Shown here: piece by piece, positions 51,113 to 59,452 of the stretch
How positions within the stretch are numbered: position 1 is the first letter of the stretch
Layout of the letters: every line of letters starts with the position of its first letter
DNA from: VBAU01 sp036005185
Lineage (GTDB): Bacteria; Bacteroidota; Bacteroidia; Chitinophagales; Chitinophagaceae
Assembly: GCA_036005185.1 (NCBI GenBank)
Contig: DASYQS010000049.1
Coordinates: 124,001-188,000 of the forward strand
Reading direction: 5' to 3'
DNA: 64,000 bases
Position numbers and translations under genes: made by a program
The notes under the pieces: model-generated
Database searches by the model: none
What the model saw: the letters and a program-made list of their open reading frames with translations, nothing else
What the model was told of the DNA's origin: nothing

Positions 51113-51142
51113 TAAGAGCTTATAATTAAAGCTCTTTTTTTT
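51113..51142 (+). terminator. Terminator of tRNA-Ala
   Basis: AAGAGCT and AGCTCTT form a stem around TATAATTAA and are followed by eight T's, about 12 bases after the tRNA end. Confidence 0.85.
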
Positions 51143-51236
51143 AAAAGATACAGTTCTGCATTATAAGATCAATAACGAATATCTTTGCAACCCACTCCGA
51201 ACCGCTAAATAAATCTTAACTACCTTGGGTTTATCT

Positions 51237-53465
51237 ATGAAAATAAATTTAGCGCTTATTCTTTCCATTATTGCTGCAGTGGGTATAGTAGCCTTTGCTT
51301 TTACAGCTTTCCAAATTTCTTCAGAACGGCAAAAGTTAAATAATGAATTGGAATCAAAAACCATTCGCGTTGCTGAAGATTTTTACAGAAACTATCTTAC
51401 CAATTTAAGGCAAAACGACAGTTTGCATTTGAAAAGAATTACTGACAGTGTGATCAATCAGTATAGCTTTTATGGTATTGCTGTTTATTACAACACGGAT
51501 AGCATCATTGCTCTCAACGATTCAGTAAAACCTTTTCTGAATAATTCTTCTGCTCATATTGCCCGGGCTATTGCAGCCGATTCCTCAATGGGTAATAAGA
51601 TCAAGCTCAACGATAAAAATCTATATGAATACATCAAGGTGGTGAAAAGAACAAATTTGCCATCGATTGCTGTTATTTTTTATGCTGACGCCGGCTATAT
51701 CAAAAGCCTTATTAATGGTATATGGCTTGGAAATTTTTTGCGCTGGTTTCTCCAGGCCCTTATCATTTCAGTAGTTACACTGCTCATAATCCGCTGGGGA
51801 ATTTTAACTCCGATCAATAAAGTAGTAGAATGGATAAAGGCAGCAAGGTTTGGCAATGTTGAACAATTTGAAAAACGACCGCCAATTAGTTTTCTTAGGC
51901 CCTTATATAAAGAAATCTCAGGCATTGCTCAAGCTATGCAGGAGGCGAAAGCCATTGCACAAGAGGAGGCTCGATTAAGAACTACTGCAGAAGCTATTTG
52001 GACACCAGAGCGGTTGAATGAGGAAATGAAACAGGTTTTGCAAAACAAAATGATGGTGGTTGTTTCAAATCGCGAGCCCTATATGCACGTACATGCTGGT
52101 AAAGAAATTAAATGTATTGTGCCGGCAAGCGGAATGGTTACTGCGATGGAGCCCATATTAAAAGCTTGTGGCGGATTATGGATCGCATCAGGAAGCGGTG
52201 ATGCCGATAGAGAAACTGTGGATGCAAATGATAAAGTGCAAGTACCACCATACGAAGAAAAATATACACTGCGGCGAGTATGGCTTACTAAAGAACAAGA
52301 AGATCATTTTTATTACGGGTTTTCAAATGAAGGCCTATGGCCGCTTTGCCACATTGCACATACAAGGCCTGTGTTTAGAACTGAGGATTGGGAATATTAC
52401 AGTGAAGTAAATGCCATGTATGCTAACGCAGTAGTTGAAGAGATTAAGAATCAGGAAGACCCTTTCATTTTGGTGCAGGATTATCATTTTGCTCTTTTAC
52501 CTAAGCTCATTAAAGAGCAAAGACCAGATGCTAAAGTTGCCATCTTTTGGCATATTCCCTGGCCCAATCCTGAATCATTCGGTATTTGCCCCTGGCAAAA
52601 AGAATTATTGAGCGGTATGCTTGGCGCCGATTTGATCGGTTTTCATACTCAATACCATTGCAATAATTTTTTGGAAACGGTAAACAACACGCTTGAATCG
52701 AGAGTGATCTGGGAAAACTTTTCTGTAAAGATCGGCAACCAGTTTACGCTTGTAAAACCCTTTCCGATCAGCATTGCCTTTACTTTAAAAGATTACGATA
52801 ACGGCGATGAAACAAAAAATGAACCTTCAGAAATATTAAAGCAATATGGACTGCATGCAAAATATTTAGGCGTTGGCGTTGACAGAATAGATTATACCAA
52901 GGGATTGATAGAAAAATTTCTTGCGATTGAAAGATTTTTGGAGAAATATCCCTCTTATCAAGGACAATTTACTTTTGTTCAAATTGGAGCGCCCAGCCGT
53001 TCATTGCTTAAAACTTATGCTGACACCATCAGCGCTGTAGAACATGAGGCCAACAGGATAAACTGGAAATTCAAATCAAGAAACTGGCAACCGATCATAT
53101 TCCTAAAAAAACATCATAGCCATGAGGAGATTATTCCTTTTTACAGATCGGCAAATCTTTGCATGGTTAGCTCACTACATGATGGAATGAACTTGGTGGC
53201 CAAAGAATTTATCGCTTCGCGAAATAAAAACGACGGTGTGCTTATTCTTAGCCAGTTTGCTGGTGCATCACAAGAGTTGCTGGGGGCTATGATCATCAAT
53301 CCTTATGATATTGAACAAGCGGCCAATGCTATTAAAACTGCATTGGAGATGCCAAAAGAGCAACAACAACATAAAATGAAACAAATGCGGCGGGTGATCA
53401 TGAGCCATAATGTTTATTCCTGGGCTGCCGCCATTTTAAGAACCATGGCTTCGATTCAGAATTAA
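51237..53465 (+). CDS. Membrane-anchored HAMP domain / trehalose-6-phosphate synthase fusion
   Basis: The 742-residue protein combines a receptor-like front with a metabolic enzyme. A membrane helix (about 3-22) and a periplasmic domain of about 135 residues are followed by a second helix (about 165-187), a HAMP-like segment (GILTPINKVVEWIKAARFG and the following helix, to about 245) and then a GT20 domain (about 275-742). GT20 makes trehalose 6-phosphate from UDP-glucose and glucose 6-phosphate. Motifs present are VQDYHFALLPKLI, FWHIPWPNPESFGICPW, GVDRIDYTKGL and SSLHDGMNLVAKEF. The ATG at 51237 is preferred to a TTG four codons upstream. TATCTTTG at 51180-51187 may be its -7 box. No phosphatase gene (otsB) is adjacent. 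Confidence 0.88.
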   Translation: MKINLALILSIIAAVGIVAFAFTAFQISSERQKLNNELESKTIRVAEDFYRNYLTNLRQNDSLHLKRITDSVINQYSFYGIAVYYNTDSIIALNDSVKPFLNNSSAHIARAIAADSSMGNKIKLNDKNLYEYIKVVKRTNLPSIAVIFYADAGYIKSLINGIWLGNFLRWFLQALIISVVTLLIIRWGILTPINKVVEWIKAARFGNVEQFEKRPPISFLRPLYKEISGIAQAMQEAKAIAQEEARLRTTAEAIWTPERLNEEMKQVLQNKMMVVVSNREPYMHVHAGKEIKCIVPASGMVTAMEPILKACGGLWIASGSGDADRETVDANDKVQVPPYEEKYTLRRVWLTKEQEDHFYYGFSNEGLWPLCHIAHTRPVFRTEDWEYYSEVNAMYANAVVEEIKNQEDPFILVQDYHFALLPKLIKEQRPDAKVAIFWHIPWPNPESFGICPWQKELLSGMLGADLIGFHTQYHCNNFLETVNNTLESRVIWENFSVKIGNQFTLVKPFPISIAFTLKDYDNGDETKNEPSEILKQYGLHAKYLGVGVDRIDYTKGLIEKFLAIERFLEKYPSYQGQFTFVQIGAPSRSLLKTYADTISAVEHEANRINWKFKSRNWQPIIFLKKHHSHEEIIPFYRSANLCMVSSLHDGMNLVAKEFIASRNKNDGVLILSQFAGASQELLGAMIINPYDIEQAANAIKTALEMPKEQQQHKMKQMRRVIMSHNVYSWAAAILRTMASIQN

Positions 53466-53885
53466 CTTATTTTGGTTTAAATTGTTGCATGCTCGTAACA
53501 ATGACTTTAAAAGAGCAGCTAAAAAACTTTTGAAAAGGTTACCAATTGCTCTTTCGAAAAATCATCAATATTGATAACTGTTAAAGTGAACAGATTCCAA
53601 AAGATTAGTAACAACTCACTAAACTAATACAAGAGCTAGAGTTATCATGGGCTCTTTTGTCACAAAAGATTCTTTTGTGAAGGTGACTACTCGTAAATTT
53701 ACCCACTACCCTTTTGCATTAGATATCTCCGATTTTATTATGCTTCTTTTAGGTTCTCTGTTTTTTACATGTAGAGTTTTTTGCCCAACTGTTTATGGCT
53801 GCAAATCGGATTTTGAACAACAATTCTAAGTGGCACTGCTTTTGGATTATTTTAACTGTTTTCATTAACCAAACCCTACTTAGTT
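53466..53885. other. 420-base intergenic region with a palindromic operator candidate
   Basis: I see no convincing gene here. A 60-codon open frame (53647-53829) has no family resemblance. The notable sequence is a perfect 19-base palindrome at 53661-53679, CACAAAAGATTCTTTTGTG (arms of nine bases around one T). A partly overlapping TTTTGTCACAAAA precedes it, about 200 bases upstream of the PNPOx-like gene. Confidence 0.5.
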
Positions 53886-54389
53886 ATGGATACCCAACAA
53901 ATATTTCTGCACGACAGAATAAAAAATCTCGGCAGCGCCATATTTTTTAATTTAAGTGAGTCGGTTTTAAAGCTGCCGACCAGCATAGTTAGGATTATAC
54001 ATGTGGATGAGTACGGATATCTGTGGTTCTTTATGCAAAAGCCTCAGCAGCAATTGAATGAATTTGAAAAAGAATTCCCCGTAAAATTGGATTTTTTTAG
54101 AAAAGGCCTTGATTATTCTTTGCAGGTGATTGGAAAAGGCTCTATCGTAAACGATCCGGAAGAATTGCTTGTAGTAACAACGAACATAGACGAGACAAAG
54201 AAGTTCAACCCTGAAAAAATGATACTGGCAAAAGTCAAAATGACACGGGCTGATTATTTTGAAAATATTACCGGCCATAAAACTTCTTGGCTTCAAAATG
54301 CGCTCAGCCTCCTTCAGTCATGGATATTCCCTCATGCTCCAAGCTACGGACCTACCACGTACTTCCCAAGCATGACGGAGGTAAGTTAA
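53886..54389 (+). CDS. Pyridoxamine 5'-phosphate oxidase-like (general stress protein 26 type)
   Basis: A 167-residue protein of the split-barrel flavin-binding fold. The segments IVRIIHVDEYGYLWFFMQKP near residue 36, YSLQVIGKGSIVNDPEELL near 77 and MILAKVKMTRADYF near 117 match the strands of the family. The catalytic residues of true PNP oxidase are not evident. Such proteins are usually assigned to general stress response. It is followed after 31 bases by ku. Confidence 0.75.
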   Translation: MDTQQIFLHDRIKNLGSAIFFNLSESVLKLPTSIVRIIHVDEYGYLWFFMQKPQQQLNEFEKEFPVKLDFFRKGLDYSLQVIGKGSIVNDPEELLVVTTNIDETKKFNPEKMILAKVKMTRADYFENITGHKTSWLQNALSLLQSWIFPHAPSYGPTTYFPSMTEVS

Positions 54390-54420
54390 AAATTTTATTA
54401 TCAGCCTTAAATTTAAAGCT

Positions 54421-55212
54421 ATGAGAGCAATATGGTCTGGTGCAATAAGTTTCGGCTTAGTAAATATTCCAGTGAAGCTTTATAGCGGCACTTCGGCCGA
54501 ACGTGCTTTAGATCTTGACATGCTTTCAAAAAAAGACATGTCTCCCATTCGTTATGCCCGTATATCTACGGCAACAAATAAAGAAGTAGAGTGGAAAGAT
54601 ATCGTGAAAGGATATGAGGTAGAAAAAGGAAAATATGTGGTCATTACAGATGAAGATTTTAAAAAAGCAAGTCCTGAAAAAACAAATACCATTGAGATCC
54701 TTCAATTTGTGAATGAAAAGGAAATTGATTCCATTTATTTTGAAAAGCCTTACTATCTCGTTCCCGATAAAGGTGCCGCTAAACCTTATACACTTTTGAT
54801 GAAGGCTCTTGAAAAAGCAAATAAAGTGGCCATTGCTACCTGTGTGATAAGGAATCGTGAACATATTTTCAGCATCAAGCCGCTTGGGGGAGAGATACTT
54901 TTATTGGAACAACTACGCTATGCCGACCAGATAAATGAAATACCTGATGTCAAAAATTCTCAGGCAAAAGTTACTCAACAGGAAATAAATCTTGCTTTGA
55001 AGTTGATAGATCAATTAACAGAAAAGTTCAAGCCTGAATCTTTTAAGGATACCTATACGGATACAATGAAAAAATTGATTGAAGCAAAAGCAAAAGGCAA
55101 GAAAATTGCTGCTCCCGCAGTAGAAAAGAAAACCGCAGCCGTAAAGGATTTGATGAGTGTACTGAAAGAAAGCCTTCACACCACTTCGCATGGAAAGAAA
55201 AAGGTTGCTTGA
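54421..55212 (+). CDS. ku: Non-homologous end joining protein Ku
   Basis: Bacterial Ku forms a ring on DNA ends and recruits LigD. The 263-residue protein has the typical start MRAIWSGAISFGLVNIPVKL, then WKDIVKGYEVEKGKYVVIT near 58, EILQFVNEKEIDSIYFEKPYY near 91 and the KPLGGEILLLEQLRYADQI segment near 152. The C-terminal tail is short and lysine-rich. It lies directly upstream of the ligD region, the usual partner. Confidence 0.96.
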   Translation: MRAIWSGAISFGLVNIPVKLYSGTSAERALDLDMLSKKDMSPIRYARISTATNKEVEWKDIVKGYEVEKGKYVVITDEDFKKASPEKTNTIEILQFVNEKEIDSIYFEKPYYLVPDKGAAKPYTLLMKALEKANKVAIATCVIRNREHIFSIKPLGGEILLLEQLRYADQINEIPDVKNSQAKVTQQEINLALKLIDQLTEKFKPESFKDTYTDTMKKLIEAKAKGKKIAAPAVEKKTAAVKDLMSVLKESLHTTSHGKKKVA

Positions 55213-55261
55213 TGGAGTGAGGAATTGGGGATTTGTAATTAGTTTGCCACGATTAACCGGA

Positions 55262-55291
55262 CCCAGTAATTAGCAACCAGTAACCAGAAAC
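55262..55291. repeat. Heptameric repeat, CTGGTTA class
   Basis: The plus strand reads CCAGTAA, TTAGCAA, CCAGTAA, CCAGAAA between ku and ligD. Its complement is the CTGGTTA unit of the atpD leader arrays. Confidence 0.7.
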
Positions 55292-55300
55292 AAACAAGTC

Positions 55301-55987
55301 ATGAGCCTGAGTTTATACAAAAAGAAAAGAAGTTTTGATGAAACGCCTGAACCTGAGGCTAAAAAAAAATCATCCAAACGCGGTTTAAAATTCGTGGTAC
55401 AAAAACACGATGCCTCACACTTACATTATGACTTCAGGCTTGAGATGGAAGGTGTATTAAAAAGCTGGGCCGTACCTAAAGGACCTTCACTAAATCCCGA
55501 AGATAAGCGGCTCGCCATGATGGTAGAAGACCATCCTTACGATTACAGAACATTTGAAGGAACTATTCCCGAAGGTAATTATGGCGCTGGAACAGTAATG
55601 GTTTGGGATGAAGGAACGTATGAAGCAATGGCTCATGAAGATGAGCCGATAAAAAAACAGGAAAAAATTCTTTTAGAAGAGCTGAAAAAAGGTGATTTAA
55701 AAATCGTTTTGCATGGAGAAAAGTTAAAAGGAGCTTTTGCTCTTGTAAAAATGCGAGGCAGAGGCGAAAATACCTGGTTACTGATCAAAAAAGATGATGA
55801 TGCAGCAACAAAAAGAGACATTACAAAAAAAGATAAGTCAGTAAAAACTGGTCGTTCCCTGAATCAAATCGCTGAAGAGACAGGGGGTAAAAAGAAAGAA
55901 AAAAAGTCATTGACAAAAAAAACACCCAAAGCGCAATTACTTAATACTGGCACCAACAACCGCGTAAAAAAAAAGCTTACGATATAA
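55301..55987 (+). CDS. ligD: LigD 3'-phosphoesterase domain (5' part of a frame-split ligD)
   Basis: This 228-residue frame holds the phosphoesterase domain that tidies 3' ends before ligation. KFVVQKHDASHLHYDFRLEM near residue 30 carries the metal-binding histidines. KSWAVPKGPSLNPEDKRLAM and EDHPYDYRTFEGTIPEGNYG follow. A lysine-rich tail begins near 160. The frame stops at 55987, just after a nine-A run (55966-55974). In the -1 frame the coding continues without a gap (AYDIKALLKNYPEARKSP) into the ligase domain. The two frames are thus one ligD, either split by a single missing A or joined by frameshifting. The gene follows ku. Confidence 0.9.
   Translation: MSLSLYKKKRSFDETPEPEAKKKSSKRGLKFVVQKHDASHLHYDFRLEMEGVLKSWAVPKGPSLNPEDKRLAMMVEDHPYDYRTFEGTIPEGNYGAGTVMVWDEGTYEAMAHEDEPIKKQEKILLEELKKGDLKIVLHGEKLKGAFALVKMRGRGENTWLLIKKDDDAATKRDITKKDKSVKTGRSLNQIAEETGGKKKEKKSLTKKTPKAQLLNTGTNNRVKKKLTI
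55966..55974 (+). other. Nine-A run and slippery sequence at the ligD frame break
   Basis: In the phosphoesterase frame it reads GTA AAA AAA AAG, containing the A AAA AAG slippery heptamer known from E. coli dnaX. A -1 slip, or one extra A in the mRNA, moves reading into the frame that continues as the ligase-polymerase part. Confidence 0.6.
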
Positions 55988-56049
55988 AAGCTCTCCTCAA
56001 AAATTATCCTGAAGCTAGAAAATCACCAAGGCCTCTGCATGTAAAGCCA

Positions 56050-58026
56050 ATGCTTACAACATTGGTTGATGAAGCTTTTGATGGTGAAGATTGGTTGTTT
56101 GAAATAAAATGGGATGGCTACAGGGCGATCGCCAGTATTTTAAACAATAAGGTTGAGCTATACTCACGCAATAATATTTCGTTTAATAAAAGATACCCGG
56201 AAGTGGTAAACGCTTTAAGTGAATGGTCTGTCAATGCGGTAATCGATGGAGAAGTAGTGGCATTGGATGAGCATGGACATTCAAAATTCCAATACTTACA
56301 AAATTGGTTGAGAGATCAGCAAGGAAGCTTGGTATATTATGTATTCGATATTTTATGGTTGGAAGGTTATGATCTGACACAACTTTCACTAATACAAAGA
56401 AAAAATATATTACAACAGGTTATCCCAGTAAATGATATCGTTCGATATAGTGATCATATAGAGAAGAACGGCATCCATTTTTTTGAAGCTGCAAAAGAAA
56501 AAGACCTTGAGGGTATTATTGCAAAAAATAAAAAATCAACATACGAGACAGATACCCGAAGCAAAAGCTGGTTAAAAATAAAAACTACCTTCAGGCAGGA
56601 AGCGGTGATCGTTGGTTTTACTGAACCAAGTGGAAGTCGTCCTTATTTCGGAGCTTTAGTATTAGGCATTTATGAAGATGGAAAATTAGAGTATGCAGGG
56701 CATACCGGCTCAGGATTTAATCAAAAGTTGTTAAAAGATGTGTGGACTAAGCTTCAACCATTGATCATCAATGAATGTCCGCTTGATATAAGGCCAAAAA
56801 CGCGCATGCCAGCAACCTGGATAAAGCCAAAACTTGTATGTGAAATAAAATTTCAGGAATGGACGCAGGATCATATTATGAGAGTACCTGTTTTTATGGG
56901 ACTGCGAACAGATAAAAAACCTACTGAAGTAAAAAAAGAAAAACTCATGGCAACGAAAAAAATTCAAAAAAGAAATGGCCTGCCTACCAGGCGGCCAGGC
57001 AAGAAACAAAGTGTTGCAAAGAATGAAAAGACTTCACCGAATAAAAACGAAAAAAATAAACGAACCTCTTCAACTAAAAAATTAAAAGCATCCAGTGAAT
57101 GGTTGGATGAAAACGAAAAGGAGTTATCCGTAAAATTAAACGGTCACGAACTTAAGCTTACAAACCTCGATAAGATTTATTGGAAAAAAGAAAGCTACAC
57201 AAAGAGAGACCTGCTGAATTATTATCATGCAATCGCTCCTTATATATTGCCTTATATGAAAAACAGACCTCAATCATTAAATCGTCACCCGAATGGAATA
57301 GATGGCATGAGCTTTTTTCAAAAAAATGTTCAAGGCAAGGTAGCTGATTGGATTGAAACGTTTGATGATTACAGCGAATCCACACGTGAAACCGTGCATT
57401 ATTTCGTTTGCACCAATGAAGCCAGCCTTATCTATCTTGCCAACCTTGGTTGTATTGAAATGAACCCCTGGCATTCTACAATCGCGAAACCAGATAGCCC
57501 TGATTATTGTTTGATCGATCTTGATCCTCATGAAATAAATTTCGATAAGGTAATAGAAACAGCTGTTGCAGTGAAAAAAGTTTTAGAAGATCTCAAAATC
57601 CCTGCATGGTGCAAGACTTCGGGTTCAAGCGGCATTCATATTTGCATTCCTTTAGGGGCCAAGTATAATTATGAGCAGTCGAAACATTTGGCTGAGTTAA
57701 TCGCAAACTTAGTACATCACGAAGTGCCGGAATTTACCAGTGTTGAACGGCAGCCTGCCAAAAGAAGAAGAAAGGTATATCTTGATTTTTTACAAAATGC
57801 GAAATCTCAAACAGTAGCTTGTGTTTACTCTGTGCGCCCGAAGCCGGAAGCGACGGTTTCGACACCGATCTTCTGGGAAGAATTGAAAAAAGGATTATCA
57901 CCTGCAAACTTTACGATGAAGAATATTTTCGAACGGTTGAAAACTGAAGGAGATATTTTTAAGCCTGTGTATGAAAAAGGAATTGATCTTAAAAAAACTT
58001 TAGCAACTGTAGAATCGGTATTATGA
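56050..58026 (+). CDS. ligD: LigD ATP-dependent ligase and polymerase domains (3' part of a frame-split ligD)
   Basis: A 658-residue frame from the first ATG. The coding pattern extends upstream to the nine-A run at 55966 in the same frame. The ligase domain has the adenylated lysine in FEIKWDGYRAI near residue 25, VIDGEVVAL near 75, YYVFDILWLEGYDL near 97 and GIIAKNKKSTY near 155, with an OB fold to about 290. A basic linker follows. The polymerase/primase domain starts near 365 (LTNLDKIYWKKESYTKRDLL) and holds LIDLDPHE, with the metal-binding aspartates, near 497. The domain order is PE-LIG-POL over the whole gene. The linker segment NGLPTRRPGKK is encoded by a GC-rich near-palindrome. Confidence 0.92.
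   Translation: MLTTLVDEAFDGEDWLFEIKWDGYRAIASILNNKVELYSRNNISFNKRYPEVVNALSEWSVNAVIDGEVVALDEHGHSKFQYLQNWLRDQQGSLVYYVFDILWLEGYDLTQLSLIQRKNILQQVIPVNDIVRYSDHIEKNGIHFFEAAKEKDLEGIIAKNKKSTYETDTRSKSWLKIKTTFRQEAVIVGFTEPSGSRPYFGALVLGIYEDGKLEYAGHTGSGFNQKLLKDVWTKLQPLIINECPLDIRPKTRMPATWIKPKLVCEIKFQEWTQDHIMRVPVFMGLRTDKKPTEVKKEKLMATKKIQKRNGLPTRRPGKKQSVAKNEKTSPNKNEKNKRTSSTKKLKASSEWLDENEKELSVKLNGHELKLTNLDKIYWKKESYTKRDLLNYYHAIAPYILPYMKNRPQSLNRHPNGIDGMSFFQKNVQGKVADWIETFDDYSESTRETVHYFVCTNEASLIYLANLGCIEMNPWHSTIAKPDSPDYCLIDLDPHEINFDKVIETAVAVKKVLEDLKIPAWCKTSGSSGIHICIPLGAKYNYEQSKHLAELIANLVHHEVPEFTSVERQPAKRRRKVYLDFLQNAKSQTVACVYSVRPKPEATVSTPIFWEELKKGLSPANFTMKNIFERLKTEGDIFKPVYEKGIDLKKTLATVESVL
56978..57000. repeat. GC-rich near-palindrome read in frame in the LigD linker
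   Basis: GCCTGCCTACC followed by AGGCGGCCAGGC gives an imperfect hairpin like the GCCTGCC intergenic repeats. It encodes LPTRRPG in a linker that is otherwise lysine- and asparagine-rich. Confidence 0.5.
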
Positions 58027-58091
58027 GATGATAGTTGATAACGGAGAGATGATAATTTAACTATCATCTCTCATCTTTAAAATTATCATCT
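58026..58091. repeat. Inverted heptameric arrays forming a hairpin between convergent genes
   Basis: Units such as ATGATAG, TTGATAA and ATGATAA on the plus strand are answered by the same class on the minus strand. The centre is a perfect 11-base stem (GAGAGATGATA / TATCATCTCTC, 58044-58072) with a 7-base loop. It may end transcription from both sides, although there is no T-tract. Confidence 0.7.
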
Positions 58092-58518
58092 AAAGAATGT
58101 CTTCCCCTCCTTCTTGCTCTTCTTTTTCTTTTTCCTTTTTATGTTCTTTACCATTTTTATGGCTTATCCAAGCTGCGAGCTTATCAAACCATTTTTCTTT
58201 TTGTTCAGCTAAGAAGTGTGAAGAATAATTTTTTAAGAAATAAGGCAAAACAGTTCGCATAAACCAACCTGCTCTTGCCAAAATAAATTTTTTAACGAGA
58301 GAATTAATCACCAGATCTGAGCCAATGTTCAACAATATGCTGGTTTTGTCCTTCGTAGTTAATTTCTTTATGAATACAGCAGCATCTTTTATTGGCTGGA
58401 GCTGTGCTTTTAATTCCTGTATGTCATAATGAATAACTTGTTTTTGCGCTTTTAACAGAATTTCTAATTGCTGCTTTTCTTTTAAAAGATCATCGTATGA
58501 ATTGAATCGCTTATTCAT
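58090..58518 (-). CDS. Hypothetical envelope-associated protein
   Basis: A 142-residue protein with a coiled-coil start (LLKEKQQLEILLKAQKQVIHYDIQELKAQL), a middle amphipathic or hydrophobic stretch around FILARAGWFMRTVLPYFL and a very charged C-terminus rich in K and E. No family recognised. It overlaps the holin-like gene by eight bases and, with YtxH upstream, forms a small unit of the kind often linked to envelope stress in Bacteroidota. Confidence 0.7.
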   Translation of the reverse strand: MNKRFNSYDDLLKEKQQLEILLKAQKQVIHYDIQELKAQLQPIKDAAVFIKKLTTKDKTSILLNIGSDLVINSLVKKFILARAGWFMRTVLPYFLKNYSSHFLAEQKEKWFDKLAAWISHKNGKEHKKEKEKEEQEGGEDIL

Positions 58519-58873
58519 AGATCTTGCGAGTAATAAGATTTCTTAAAAAAGGAAAGATTACTTTCTTTCTCATGATTATTAAAGCGATCATGATCACCAA
58601 ATAAATGCCTGCCGTAATAAAAAATCCACCAGCACGGCTATTGATCACATTGCCCAGCCACCAAGCCAGCCCGAAGCCGATAAACGCAAAAGTAAATAAG
58701 CCCAAAAAACAAAGTATAAAAGCATTTATGACTGCCGAAGCGATATTAATGCCTTTTTGGGCAACATTGATGGTTATGAGCTGATAATAAGTTTCCAGGA
58801 AATCAGTAACATCTTCAATAAGGTCTTTCGCTTCTTCCCTTAATCCTTCGGGCTTAGTTTTTACTTCTTCCAT
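58511..58873 (-). CDS. Phage holin family / DUF1469-like membrane protein
   Basis: A 120-residue protein with two membrane helices (about 48-73 and 80-104), a soluble helical N-terminus (EEVKTKPEGLREEAKDLIEDVTDFLET) and a basic C-terminus. This fits the Bacteroidota group named phage holin family although it is not of phage origin. It lies between ytxH-like and the coiled-coil protein gene. Confidence 0.75.
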   Translation of the reverse strand: MEEVKTKPEGLREEAKDLIEDVTDFLETYYQLITINVAQKGINIASAVINAFILCFLGLFTFAFIGFGLAWWLGNVINSRAGGFFITAGIYLVIMIALIIMRKKVIFPFLRNLITRKIYE

Positions 58874-58926
58874 GGTTTAGCTAGATTGAGTGGAATAAAG
58901 CAGGCCACGGTGACCTGCTTTATGTA

Positions 58927-59184
58927 CTAACCAAGATTTTCTTGCATACGCGAAATTTTTTCCTCTGCAGAAGATTTCATATTCCGTGCTTTGTCCTTAA
59001 GATCACTGTATTGATCGCGGGTGCGATTTAAAAAATTTCCTAGCTGATCAGCCCAATCGCCTGTAGTTTTTGCAATACGTTTGCGGGTTTCACTTCCTTT
59101 TTCAGGAGCTATCAATAAGCCGATTGCAACGCCGGCTGCTGCGGCACCAAGTATTCCAAGCAGCACTTTTGTTCCTGTTGTCAT
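58927..59184 (-). CDS. YtxH domain protein
   Basis: An 85-residue protein of the YtxH type: an N-terminal glycine-rich membrane helix (VLLGILGAAAAGVAIGLLIAPEKGSETRKRI) followed by a charged helical tail (RDQYSDLKDKARNMKSSAEEKI). Family members are stress-related envelope proteins of unclear function. A good promoter precedes it at 59246-59279. Confidence 0.88.
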   Translation of the reverse strand: MTTGTKVLLGILGAAAAGVAIGLLIAPEKGSETRKRIAKTTGDWADQLGNFLNRTRDQYSDLKDKARNMKSSAEEKISRMQENLG

Positions 59185-59245
59185 AAACGTAATATTTTAA
59201 GGGGTGAATAAATATTTTTCCGATTTTTTATGGAAAGAATCATAC

Positions 59246-59279
59246 CAAATATACCTCAATTAAAAATTATGTAAACAAA
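59246..59279 (-). promoter_or_regulatory. Promoter of the ytxH-like unit
   Basis: On the minus strand TTTG (59276-59279) is followed after 22 bases by TATATTTG (59246-59253), a perfect -7 element. Spacing is at the upper end of the usual range. Confidence 0.6.
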
Positions 59280-59417
59280 AGAAGATTTGATTGTTGGGAG
59301 TTGCATGAGAAAAAAATTTTATGCCGGGTTGAGAAATTTATTCTACAATAGAATAAATACTAGTGGTGAATGGTAAAACGGGTGTGGGCCAAATGAAATT
59401 GAGAATTTGGAAATATC

Positions 59418-59452
59418 GACGACTAATAGCTCTTAACTCAGGACTAACTACT
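59418..59452. repeat. Degenerate heptameric repeat at the citrate synthase end
   Basis: On the minus strand the units TGAGTAG, TTAGTCC, TGAGTTA, AGAGCTA, TTAGTCG run across the stop codon of citrate synthase. Confidence 0.55.

Noticed and set aside
53647..53829. A 60-codon open frame in the gap before the PNPOx-like gene
   Set aside because: No family resemblance, no ribosome binding site, and it is read through the palindrome. Its hydrophobic stretch is typical of chance translation of T-rich DNA.
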